A stretch of DNA of 32,127 bases from Pseudomonas sp. Ga0074129 (GTDB taxonomy: Bacteria; Pseudomonadota; Gammaproteobacteria; Pseudomonadales; Pseudomonadaceae). Every line of letters starts with the position of its first letter. The stretch's first letter is position 1. This document shows positions 18,473 through 26,286 of the stretch, piece after piece. Position numbers and translations under genes: made by a program. The stretch lies in the NCBI GenBank assembly GCA_001465025.1, contig LNDO01000054.1:1-32127 (forward strand), written 5' to 3'. The notes below the pieces were generated by a model. That model had not been told where the DNA came from, did not search any database, and was given only the letters and a program-made list of their open reading frames with translations.

Positions 18473-19605
18473 TCTCCGATTACCACCCGTGCGCTCACAC
18501 CAGAGCCTTCGCGACTGGCCGAGCCTAGCTGTACGACCAAGCCACTGTTTTGCAGACGTTCGCGCAAGCCTTCCAGCTCAGCGAAGTCTGCTGCCTGCAC
18601 TTGCATGGCCAGATCACCGCGCACCTCACTGAAATCGACTTGGCTGATTTGCAACTGCCCGCCGGTGGCCGTCACGGCCGCGCTGACCTGCGCCAATAAC
18701 GCCAGCAAGCGGCTTTGGCCGCCTCCGCTGGCAGCTTTGAGGTGCTGATCAAACTGCGCGCGCAGGTTGACCAGCTTGCTGTCCTGCGGAAACAGCTCTT
18801 TGTACAGCGCGGCGCTGGCGGCTGCGTAGTCATCGGCTTGGCGCTGCAGATGCCAGGCTTGGGCCATCGTAAAACTCCATTGCAGCACCACCCAGAGGCC
18901 CAACAAGGCCAGCACCGGCCGCCAGCGGGACCACTGACCGCTGCCGGTCTGCACCGCGAACTCGGCCTGCGCCAGATTGCTGCGCACCGGCTGCTCGGCC
19001 AGCCAGGCAAAAGGTTCCGCAACCGGTTGACGCTCATCAATGGGACTCAGTGATTTATCCTGCGGCGCACACCAGGCAGTGACCGGCGCGCTGCACTGCG
19101 CACTGAGGGCGGGCCAGTCCTCGCTTTGTAATGCCATGCGGGCCACGTTGTCGCCACCCAACAACCAGCGGCCACCCGCCTGCAAGAGCGCAGTACCCGG
19201 CCCCGGTAGCAGGTCGGCGTCCACAACAATCACCTCAGGCGCTTGCCCGCACAGGGCCAACCAATCTGCAAGCCAACGGCGGCGCACCGCAAAAACCCGG
19301 TGGCGGCCGTCTTCCAGCACCTCGCCAAGGGCCAGGTGCATCTGCTCGACCTCTTCAGCCAGCAGCTCTTCCACCGCAAACGGCAGCGCCTGGCGCAGCC
19401 AGCGCGCTTTGCGTGTAGGCAGCGTGACGGCGCAGGCCGTGACCGCCTCAACCGGCAGCACCAACGTCCAACGCCCGTTGAGCTGCGACTGCACCTCATT
19501 GAACGGCAGGGATGCACAAACGCCGTCCACCACCCACTGCACGGACAAATCCGCCTGCGCGCCGGCACAGGCGGCGGGCGGCAAAAATACGTAGGCCTGA
19601 CTCAT
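18469..19605 (-). CDS. xcpY: Type II secretion protein XcpY (GspL)
   Basis: A 378-residue protein with an actin-like cytoplasmic domain (about 1-220), one transmembrane helix at about 228-248 (WRPVLALLGLWVVLQW) and a periplasmic ferredoxin-like domain. GspL ties the ATPase XcpR to the membrane platform through its cytoplasmic part and to XcpZ through its periplasmic part. The start overlaps the xcpX stop (ATGA) with AAGGA about 9 nt upstream; the stop overlaps the xcpZ start. Confidence 0.95.
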   Translation of the reverse strand: MSQAYVFLPPAACAGAQADLSVQWVVDGVCASLPFNEVQSQLNGRWTLVLPVEAVTACAVTLPTRKARWLRQALPFAVEELLAEEVEQMHLALGEVLEDGRHRVFAVRRRWLADWLALCGQAPEVIVVDADLLPGPGTALLQAGGRWLLGGDNVARMALQSEDWPALSAQCSAPVTAWCAPQDKSLSPIDERQPVAEPFAWLAEQPVRSNLAQAEFAVQTGSGQWSRWRPVLALLGLWVVLQWSFTMAQAWHLQRQADDYAAASAALYKELFPQDSKLVNLRAQFDQHLKAASGGGQSRLLALLAQVSAAVTATGGQLQISQVDFSEVRGDLAMQVQAADFAELEGLRERLQNSGLVVQLGSASREGSGVSARVVIGE

Positions 19606-20567
19606 GGCTCAACTTCCTTAACGGGCGCAGGTGCAAGACCGCCCTGCCCCAAATCACGGTTTAATACATAGACCTGACCGTCGCTGGCGCGCTGCAGCGT
19701 GCTACGCAACACCTGCCGACGCTCACCGACACTGACCTCAGTCAGCACCTGAAAATACTGGCTGCCCACCGCCAACCCTTGGCTTTGCACCTGCAGCCCA
19801 CCCAGTTGGGCGATAAAACTTTGCACATCGCGGTAGCCGTCCGCGCCACGCGACGCCACCAAGCCCTGCGCCGTACTCAGCGGTATGCCCTCAGCCAGAC
19901 TGCTCAGCACCCGGGCGCTGGCCGTGTTGACATTCAGCGTGGCGTCCACCGGCAAGGCGCTGACATACGGCAGTAACCGCTGGTAGTCGGCCTCGGTCAT
20001 TTCCAGTAACAGGCGCAACTCGGACACATCACTCAGCACCCGATTAGCCGCGCGGTAAGGCGGCTGCGCGAGCAGGTATTGGTTGTCTTCTGCGCCGTAG
20101 CCACCACTGGGCTGATCATCGGCGTCCAACCAATCCATCAGGCGCTCGGCATACGGCGCGTCGATCTGCAGGCTCAACAGCAGACGGCGAAATTGCGCCA
20201 CGGCAGCCTCGTTAGGCTGGCCCTGGCGCAGCAGGCTGTTGAGGTTGAAACGGCTGGTCAGGTCAATAATCTGCAAGCGCAGATCGCCGCCTTCATCCAG
20301 CGCAAAAGGTGCAGGCGGTTTTGCCCAGGCCTCGCCCGGATGATCAATCGGCGCACGCGGGTCACCGCCTTGCAGGTCACGCTGCAAAATAGCCTTGGCC
20401 AGAATCTCGCCACCCACGGCGTAGTGCAGCGCCTGGCGCACATGCAGCTGATTGGCGCTGCTGCGAATCGATAATTGCTGGCGGGCAATAATCCCGGCAC
20501 TGACCACCGTCACCACCGTAACCACGAGCAACACCGTGATCAAGGCCATGCCGCGCTGTCGGGTCAT
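19602..20567 (-). CDS. xcpX: Minor pseudopilin XcpX (GspK)
   Basis: A 321-residue minor pseudopilin, the large tip subunit of the pseudopilus. The prepilin signal is MTRQRG followed by MALITVLLVVTVVTVVSAG. Residue +5 after the cleavage glycine is Thr rather than Glu, as is normal for GspK and consistent with its place at the tip. The large domain inserted after the helix (SAM-like, with FNLNSLL and LMDWLDADDQPS) is the usual GspK feature that pairs with XcpV and XcpW. Starts and ends in ATGA overlaps with its neighbours. Confidence 0.95.
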   Translation of the reverse strand: MTRQRGMALITVLLVVTVVTVVSAGIIARQQLSIRSSANQLHVRQALHYAVGGEILAKAILQRDLQGGDPRAPIDHPGEAWAKPPAPFALDEGGDLRLQIIDLTSRFNLNSLLRQGQPNEAAVAQFRRLLLSLQIDAPYAERLMDWLDADDQPSGGYGAEDNQYLLAQPPYRAANRVLSDVSELRLLLEMTEADYQRLLPYVSALPVDATLNVNTASARVLSSLAEGIPLSTAQGLVASRGADGYRDVQSFIAQLGGLQVQSQGLAVGSQYFQVLTEVSVGERRQVLRSTLQRASDGQVYVLNRDLGQGGLAPAPVKEVEP

Positions 20568-21241
20568 GCCGATGGCTCCGGCTGGCTGGGGTCTTGCGCG
20601 TCGTCTTGCGGCGCTTGCTGGATGCGCTTGGGCACGCCCTCGGGCAAGCGCAGCAGACGGCGAATTTCACCGTAGCGGCGGTGCTGCAAGACCAATTCAA
20701 CCGCCTGGGGCAACGCTGTCAGGGCCTCGGCCTGATTGCTCTCCTGCGGCGGCCAGTTGGTCTGCCACGCACCCTGTTCATCCAGGTAGCGCAATTGCAG
20801 GGCCGTGACGCCCTCCAGCGCCTTTTGCACCTGGGGCTGACTGTCCTGCGCCTGATCGAGCACGGGCCAGTATTGGCGCTGCCATTGTTCGCCGCTGAGT
20901 TGCCAGCGCACGCGCTGCAGGTCAGCCCGAGGCTGGCCTAATGGGTTGCGCCAACCACTGCGTGTCAGCTCCAGGCTGGGGTTTTCCAAGTCATCACCGA
21001 GCAGCGCTGCGCGCACATCGCCAAACGGGTCACGCACTGGCCGGGGTTGCACTTGCAACACATCGCGCTCGAACGCGGCCATGGCCCGAACCAACTCACG
21101 CAGTTGCAATTCATGGGCGCGGGTGACCTTGTCGGTTTGCAGCACGCTGTCGAGCATGCGGTAAGTGCCCAGACCCAACAGGGCGAAAATGGCGATGGCG
21201 ATCAGCAGTTCAAGCAGGGTAAAGCCGCGCATCGTCCTCAT
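20564..21241 (-). CDS. xcpW: Minor pseudopilin XcpW (GspJ)
   Basis: A 225-residue minor pseudopilin. The leader MRTMRG precedes FTLLELLIAIAIFALLGLGTY, with Glu at +5, and is cut and N-methylated by the prepilin peptidase encoded elsewhere. The beta-rich C-terminal domain contacts XcpV and XcpX in the tip complex. The C-terminus is rich in Gln, Asp and Pro. The start is the ATG at 21241, overlapping the xcpV stop; an ATG three codons later is an alternative. Confidence 0.94.
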   Translation of the reverse strand: MRTMRGFTLLELLIAIAIFALLGLGTYRMLDSVLQTDKVTRAHELQLRELVRAMAAFERDVLQVQPRPVRDPFGDVRAALLGDDLENPSLELTRSGWRNPLGQPRADLQRVRWQLSGEQWQRQYWPVLDQAQDSQPQVQKALEGVTALQLRYLDEQGAWQTNWPPQESNQAEALTALPQAVELVLQHRRYGEIRRLLRLPEGVPKRIQQAPQDDAQDPSQPEPSA

Positions 21242-21630
21242 GGCGTCACCCCCAGAAAACCGTTCAGGCTGACTACAGCGCGCTCGCGCAGGTCAGCCGT
21301 GGAGCGATCCTGCGCGATGGGCGCAACCCACAGCGTGACGCGGCGCATGTCCGGCTCGCGAGTGGCCTGCACCTCGCTTTGCCACTGCCAGCGGCGTCCA
21401 GCGAAGTCCACCTCGCTCTGATCACGGCCTTCGGCAACCGGATTCTTCGACAACTGCAATTCAACCAGTTGGTTGTCGGCAATCCACATGGCCAAAGTTT
21501 TTTCTTCCAGACGCGAGGCGGTTTGCAGGCTGCGCGCGGTGGCGGTCAATACGCTGGCGGCCACCAGCGCGAAAATAGCCAGCGCCACCAGCACTTCAAG
21601 CAAGGTAAAGCCGCTCGCGCGCTTGGTCAT
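21238..21630 (-). CDS. xcpV: Minor pseudopilin XcpV (GspI)
   Basis: A 130-residue minor pseudopilin with leader MTKRASG and mature N-terminus FTLLEVLVALAIFALVAASV, Glu at +5. In P. aeruginosa this subunit is known to nucleate the tip complex with XcpW and XcpX. The ATGA start overlaps the xcpU stop, and its own stop overlaps the xcpW start. Confidence 0.94.
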   Translation of the reverse strand: MTKRASGFTLLEVLVALAIFALVAASVLTATARSLQTASRLEEKTLAMWIADNQLVELQLSKNPVAEGRDQSEVDFAGRRWQWQSEVQATREPDMRRVTLWVAPIAQDRSTADLRERAVVSLNGFLGVTP

Positions 21631-22166
21631 TTGCGCACCGCCACGCTGTCGACTTCAACGCTGGGCAACTGAAAACCATCGCTGACCAGGCGCAGGCGCA
21701 GGCCTTGCGCGCGTCGCTCAGCAATCAGCAAGCGAAATGGGCTGATCTCGCCACTGGACAGCAGCAACACCTGCGGCTGCAGTGCGCCCTGCTCGGCACG
21801 TTCGTCCTCAGGGGCCGGCAGCGTCAGCGCTGCACCTTCGAGCTCCACACTCAACTCGGCCCAGGCGGGCACGCGATGGGGTTTATCGGCCAGCGCCTGC
21901 CAGGCCCGGCGGGATGGCTCGTAACGCAGCACCTGATAGGACTCACGGGTAAGCAGCAGGCCGTATTCGCGGTTATCCAGCACGGCTTCTTCGGCCAGCA
22001 CGCCGATCAAACCGGCCAGGCGGTCAGCTTCGTTGTGCAACTCGCGCCCCGGCCCCACGATGCCCACACTGAGCACCGCAATCCCGATCAGGCTGCCGAG
22101 AATCACCAGCACCACCAGCAACTCAATCAGGGTAAACGCCCTGGCGTGTTTAGGCGGCTGGCGCAC
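21627..22166 (-). CDS. xcpU: Minor pseudopilin XcpU (GspH) with Ala at the cleavage site
   Basis: A 179-residue minor pseudopilin. After the leader MRQPPKHARA comes FTLIELLVVLVILGSLIGIA, with Glu at +5. The residue before the cut is Ala (GCG), whereas prepilin peptidase sites almost always have Gly. The C-terminal domain keeps the GspH pattern (ADRLAGLIGVLAEEAVLDNREYGL and SSGEISPFRL). The start is GTG at 22166, 5 nt after the xcpT stop, with only a weak ribosome binding site, so translation is probably coupled. Confidence 0.94.
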   Translation of the reverse strand: MRQPPKHARAFTLIELLVVLVILGSLIGIAVLSVGIVGPGRELHNEADRLAGLIGVLAEEAVLDNREYGLLLTRESYQVLRYEPSRRAWQALADKPHRVPAWAELSVELEGAALTLPAPEDERAEQGALQPQVLLLSSGEISPFRLLIAERRAQGLRLRLVSDGFQLPSVEVDSVAVRK

Positions 22167-22171
22167 TGGGG

Positions 22172-22597
22172 TCAGAGGTCCCAGTTACCGATGTCAGCAT
22201 TTTGATCGCTGCCACCTTCCTTGCCGTCAGCGCCCAGCGAATACAAATCGAACGCGCCCTTGGTGCCCGGGGCCAGGTACTGGTAGACATTGCCCCATGG
22301 GTCGACTGGCAAGCGCTTGAGGTAGCCGTCGCGGTTCCAGTTCTTCGGCTGCGGATTGCCAGAAGGTTTCTTCACCAGCGCTTCTAATCCCTGCTGGGTG
22401 CTTGGGTAGCTGTGGTTGTCGAGCTTGTACATATCCAGCGCGGCGGCCACGGCCTTGATATCGCCTTTGGCCACGGTGACTTTGGCTTGATCGGGCCGAC
22501 TCATGACCTGTGGCACCACCAGCGCAGCTAGGATGCCGAGAATGACTACCACCACCATGATTTCGATCAGCGTGAAACCTTTTTGACGCTTATTCAC
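22172..22597 (-). CDS. xcpT: Major pseudopilin XcpT (GspG)
   Basis: A 141-residue major pseudopilin that forms the periplasmic pseudopilus thought to push substrates through the secretin. The leader MNKRQKG is followed by FTLIEIMVVVVILGILAALV. The C-terminal loop DLYSLGADGKEGGSDQNADI is the conserved calcium-binding region, and YPSTQQGLEALV and PVDPWGNVYQY are family hallmarks. The start is GTG at 22597, 3 nt after the xcpS stop. Confidence 0.97.
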   Translation of the reverse strand: MNKRQKGFTLIEIMVVVVILGILAALVVPQVMSRPDQAKVTVAKGDIKAVAAALDMYKLDNHSYPSTQQGLEALVKKPSGNPQPKNWNRDGYLKRLPVDPWGNVYQYLAPGTKGAFDLYSLGADGKEGGSDQNADIGNWDL

Positions 22598-22600
22598 TGT

Positions 22601-23818
22601 TTACCCCACCAACTGATTGAGAGACAGAATCGGCAGCAGAATGGCCAGTACGATCACCAGCACCACCGCCCCCATAAAGACCAGCATAAAAGGCTCGAAC
22701 AGCCCCACCAGCAGGGCCACTTGGGCACCCAGATCGTTTTCCTGATTGCGCGCGGTACGCGACAGCATCTGATCCAGCTCACCCGAGCGTTCGCCGCTGG
22801 CGATCATGTGCAGCATCATCGGCGGGAATTGGCCGCTGGCCTCCAGGGCACGGGTCAGGCTGCCGCCCTCGCGCACCTTTTGTGCAGCAATCACCACCTC
22901 AGCGCGAATCACCCGGTTGGCGATCACCTGCGCGCCGATGCCCAGCGCTTCCACCAGCGGCACGCCACTGCGGGTCAGAATCGCCAAGGTTGAGGCGAAG
23001 CGTGCGCAGTCGGTGGCACGAATCAAGCGGCCCACCAGCGGGATGCGCAGCAAGAAGCCATGCCAGCGCGCTTTGACCGCATCATCACGCAACGCCCAGC
23101 GCAGGGCGAACACGCCCAAGATGGCGAGAATCACCGCCAGCCAGCCCCAACCTTTGACCCAATCGCTCAGGGTGATCAGGCCGCGAGTCAGCGCCGGCAG
23201 GGTTTGCCCGGAATCAACAAACACCCGCACCACGTCCGGCACCACATAGCCAAGCAGGAAGCCGACGATCAGCAGCGAGGCGCACATCAAAATCAGCGGA
23301 TAGAGCAATGCCAACTGGATTTTCTGCCGTGACTGCTGGCGTTGTTCGGTGTAGTCGGCCAGTTGCTCCAATACCGGCCCCAGGTGACCTGCATGCTCAC
23401 CCGCCGCCACCGTGGCGCGGTACAGCTCGGGAAAGGCCGAGGGAAATTCTTTCAGGCTGCTGGCCAGGTCATGGCCTTCCAGCACGCGTGCACGCACGGC
23501 CAGCAGCATGCTTTGAATACGTGGCGAAGTGGCTTGAGCCGCGGCCGCGCGCAAAGACTCTTCGATGGGCAAGGCCGCCTGCACCAAGGTCGCCAACTGG
23601 CGGGTGATCAGCGCCAGATCGCGCGCCGAAATGCCCCGGTTAAAACTGAAGTGCGAGCCCGCCCCGGCATTTTCCCGTGTACGCGTGGCTTTGACGTCCA
23701 GCGGGGCTAACTGCCGCTCACGCAGTATCTGCCGTACCTGGCGTGCGCTGTCGGCTTCCAGTACGCCTTTTTGCTGGCGGCCTTTGCTGTCGAGGGCGAG
23801 GTATTCGAAGGCGGCCAC
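22601..23818 (-). CDS. xcpS: Type II secretion platform protein XcpS (GspF)
   Basis: A 405-residue polytopic inner-membrane protein with two GspF-type helical domains (about 65-190 and 270-390), each with an ITRQLATLVQAALPI- or LAILTRSGVPLVEAL-like repeat. Transmembrane helices are at about 170-192, 223-243 and 374-397. It is the core of the platform, contacting XcpR and XcpY. The start is GTG at 23818 with AGGA at 7 nt, 3 nt after the xcpR stop. Confidence 0.96.
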   Translation of the reverse strand: MAAFEYLALDSKGRQQKGVLEADSARQVRQILRERQLAPLDVKATRTRENAGAGSHFSFNRGISARDLALITRQLATLVQAALPIEESLRAAAAQATSPRIQSMLLAVRARVLEGHDLASSLKEFPSAFPELYRATVAAGEHAGHLGPVLEQLADYTEQRQQSRQKIQLALLYPLILMCASLLIVGFLLGYVVPDVVRVFVDSGQTLPALTRGLITLSDWVKGWGWLAVILAILGVFALRWALRDDAVKARWHGFLLRIPLVGRLIRATDCARFASTLAILTRSGVPLVEALGIGAQVIANRVIRAEVVIAAQKVREGGSLTRALEASGQFPPMMLHMIASGERSGELDQMLSRTARNQENDLGAQVALLVGLFEPFMLVFMGAVVLVIVLAILLPILSLNQLVG

Positions 23819-23821
23819 GCG

Positions 23822-25309
23822 CTATTCCTCTCGCGTCACGCGCAACACTTCCTCAACCGTGGTCGCCCCTTCCAGCACCTTGCGCCGACCATCTTCACGG
23901 ATGCTCGGACCGAGGGTGCGGGCGTGACGCGTCATGTCCTGCTCGGAAGCGGCGTTGTGAATCAGCGTGCGCAGGTGGTCATCGAACACCACCAATTCGT
24001 AGATGCCGGTACGGCCGCGATAGCCTTGCTGATGGCACTCAACGCAGCCACGGGCGTGATACAGGGTCGGTGCCTGCGCGAACGGCACGCCGAGCAAGTT
24101 GCACTCAGCTTCATCGGCTTGATAGGCCTCTTTGCAATGCGGACACAGCACCCGCACTAGGCGCTGGGCCAGCACACCGAGCAAGGACGACGACAACAAA
24201 AACGGTTCAATGCCCATATCCACCAAACGGGTAATCGCACCGATGGCGCTGTTGGTGTGCAGGGTCGAGAGCACCAGGTGGCCGGTCAGCGAGGCTTGCA
24301 CGGCGATTTCGGCGGTTTCTTTATCGCGGATCTCGCCGACCATCACCACGTCCGGGTCTTGGCGCAAAATCGCCCGCAGACCACGGGCAAAGGTCATGTC
24401 GACCTTGGTGTTGACCTGGGTTTGGCCGATGCCTTCGAGGTGATATTCGATCGGGTCTTCAACGGTAAGAATATTGCGCGTGCGGTCATTCAGGCTGACC
24501 AGACTGGCGTACAGCGTGGTGGTCTTGCCCGAACCGGTCGGCCCGGTCACCAACAGAATGCCGTGGGGTTTGCGCACGGTGGCTTCCATCAGATCACGGT
24601 CACGCGCGCTCATGCCCAGGTGTTGCAGGTTGAGGCGACCGGCTTGTTTATCCAGCAAACGCAGCACCACCCGCTCGCCATTGGCCGAGGGCAGGGTCGA
24701 GACCCGTACATCGACTTCACGGCCACCGACTTTCAGGGAAATACGGCCGTCCTGCGGGATGCGCTTTTCAGCGATATCCAGCCGCGCCATGACCTTGATC
24801 CGCGAGACCAGCAAGGCCGCCAGCTCGCGCTTGGGTTCGAGCACTTCACGCAGTACGCCATCGACGCGAAAGCGCACCACCAGGCGTTTTTCAAAGGTTT
24901 CCAGGTGGATATCGGAGGCGTTTTCCTTGATCGCCTCACCGAGGATGGCGTTGATCAAGCGGATGATTGGCGCGTCGTCTTCCTGCTCAAGCAGGTCTTC
25001 GGTTTCCGGCACCTGCTCGGCCAATGCCGCCAGGTCCAGGCTGCCACCGATGTCTTCGGCCAATTGCATGGACGCCGAGTCATGCTGATACGCCTGCCCC
25101 AGCGCCTGCTCAAACGCCTCAAGGGTCATGGCGTGCAGCGGCAGGCGCAAGCCAACAAAACGCTGCGCTTCGGCCAACGCCACCAGTTCCACACCCGGGC
25201 GATAGGCCAGACTCGGCAGCCCGTTGGTGCTCAACAGCACCACGCCGTGGCGCTTGGCAAAACTAAACGGCAAACGCCGCACAGGTGCTTCGGTTAGCAA
25301 CGCATTCAT
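23822..25309 (-). CDS. xcpR: Type II secretion ATPase XcpR (GspE)
   Basis: A 495-residue cytoplasmic hexameric ATPase that powers pseudopilus assembly. Walker A is GPTGSGKT at 256-263, Walker B lies in VVMVGEIRD at 321-329, and the His/Asp boxes lie between. A zinc-binding knuckle has Cys389-x2-Cys392 and Cys422-x2-Cys425. The N-terminal domain (1-~110) binds XcpY. The start is the ATG at 25309 ([15 protein letters not shown]), which fits XcpR proteins and has AAGG 9 nt upstream; the open frame reaches 25384 but would consume the promoter region. First gene of the nine-gene operon. Confidence 0.97.
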   Translation of the reverse strand: MNALLTEAPVRRLPFSFAKRHGVVLLSTNGLPSLAYRPGVELVALAEAQRFVGLRLPLHAMTLEAFEQALGQAYQHDSASMQLAEDIGGSLDLAALAEQVPETEDLLEQEDDAPIIRLINAILGEAIKENASDIHLETFEKRLVVRFRVDGVLREVLEPKRELAALLVSRIKVMARLDIAEKRIPQDGRISLKVGGREVDVRVSTLPSANGERVVLRLLDKQAGRLNLQHLGMSARDRDLMEATVRKPHGILLVTGPTGSGKTTTLYASLVSLNDRTRNILTVEDPIEYHLEGIGQTQVNTKVDMTFARGLRAILRQDPDVVMVGEIRDKETAEIAVQASLTGHLVLSTLHTNSAIGAITRLVDMGIEPFLLSSSLLGVLAQRLVRVLCPHCKEAYQADEAECNLLGVPFAQAPTLYHARGCVECHQQGYRGRTGIYELVVFDDHLRTLIHNAASEQDMTRHARTLGPSIREDGRRKVLEGATTVEEVLRVTREE

Positions 25310-25640
25310 GATCGACAGCCTTGACAGGGTCACCCCAACAGCCACAACCGGGGTTCCACGGGTTAATTGTTGTATTTTGCCCAAGGTAGAGCCAAACAGG
25401 TCGGTATCTTAAGCATATTGAGCAGCCGGACACACTACCCCGTCCGGGTTTCATCACATCAAGCCAGGCAACGGCCTCTCGGAATGCAGGACTCGACACT
25501 GCGATGCGCTTGCACCGTACTGAAGTGGCACGCCATAGCGCGTTATTTGCCCCCATTCGGGGGCTGTCAAATGGCAGACAAGTGTCTATGATCAGCGCGC
25601 GAACCCCGCCACATAATAATAAGTTTACGGAGTGACGCCC
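25310..25640. promoter_or_regulatory. Divergent control region between xcpR and xcpP
   Basis: A 331-bp gap without a gene. It holds a candidate xcpP promoter (25565-25592), an inverted repeat CCGGAC / GTCCGG with a 10-nt centre (25426-25447), and a perfect hairpin GCCCCC-ATTC-GGGGGC (25549-25564) touching the -35. I see no 20-bp lux box, though xcp genes of P. aeruginosa are quorum-regulated, and no convincing promoter for xcpR. Confidence 0.6.
25565..25592 (+). promoter_or_regulatory. Candidate xcpP promoter
   Basis: TGTCAA (25565-25570) and TATGAT (25587-25592) are separated by 16 nt. The -10 matches the consensus at 5 of 6 positions; the -35 is poor, as expected for an activated promoter. 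The expected transcript start is near 25599. Confidence 0.5.
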
Positions 25641-26282
25641 TTGCCCCTTTTGGCTCTCCCACGCCAGTTGCAGCAGCACGCCCCTGCGCTGCTTGGTCTG
25701 TTGCTGGTCACCCTGATGAGCGCCAGCCTGGCCTGGCAGAGTGCCGACTGGTTGCGCCTGCTGCGCACCGCCGTGGTGGCCACAGAAAGCCCCCTCACCC
25801 AAGTTTCAGACCCGGCAACGGCCCCCGCCATCGGCCAGTTGTTTGGCGATCACATCAGCAGCAACGCCCCCGCCCCCAGCACCAGCCTGCGCCTGACCCT
25901 GCTCGGCAGCTTTGTGCATGCTGACCCACAGCGTTCCAGCGCCATTATTCGCAGCGAAGGCCAAAGCGCTCAGCGTTACACCTTAAACAGTGAAATCACT
26001 GAAGGGGTGCGACTGCATGCCGTGGCGGCTGATCGGGTTGAGTTGATGCGCAACGGTCGCCGCGAGAGCCTCAGCTTTCCGCTTGAGCGCAGCGCCAACT
26101 CGGGCCTGCAGAGCCATACACCGGACGCGATGGCGGACCCGCTGGAGCAACTGAGCGACATGCAAACCGATGACTTGAACCAACTGCGTGAGCGCATGAA
26201 TGCGCTGCGTGAGCAGATGCAGGTCACCGATGATGCAACCAATGGCCTCGCGCCCACCGAACAACCCACGGAAAGCAACTGA
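25641..26282 (+). CDS. xcpP: Type II secretion protein XcpP (GspC)
   Basis: A 213-residue bitopic inner-membrane protein with one transmembrane helix (about 14-33, ALLGLLLVTLMSASLAW), a Pro/Ala-rich linker, the homology-region domain (about 80-150, LRLTLLGSFVHADPQRSSAI onward) that docks onto the secretin, and a C-terminal helical stretch (about 165-195, LEQLSDMQTDDLNQLRERM). A short coiled coil in place of a PDZ domain is the XcpP pattern and is linked to substrate choice. The start is uncertain: TTG 25641 has GGAG at 8 nt, while GTG 25632 overlaps that GGAG. Followed by xcpQ after 4 nt. Confidence 0.93.
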   Translation: MPLLALPRQLQQHAPALLGLLLVTLMSASLAWQSADWLRLLRTAVVATESPLTQVSDPATAPAIGQLFGDHISSNAPAPSTSLRLTLLGSFVHADPQRSSAIIRSEGQSAQRYTLNSEITEGVRLHAVAADRVELMRNGRRESLSFPLERSANSGLQSHTPDAMADPLEQLSDMQTDDLNQLRERMNALREQMQVTDDATNGLAPTEQPTESN

Positions 26283-26286
26283 CACG

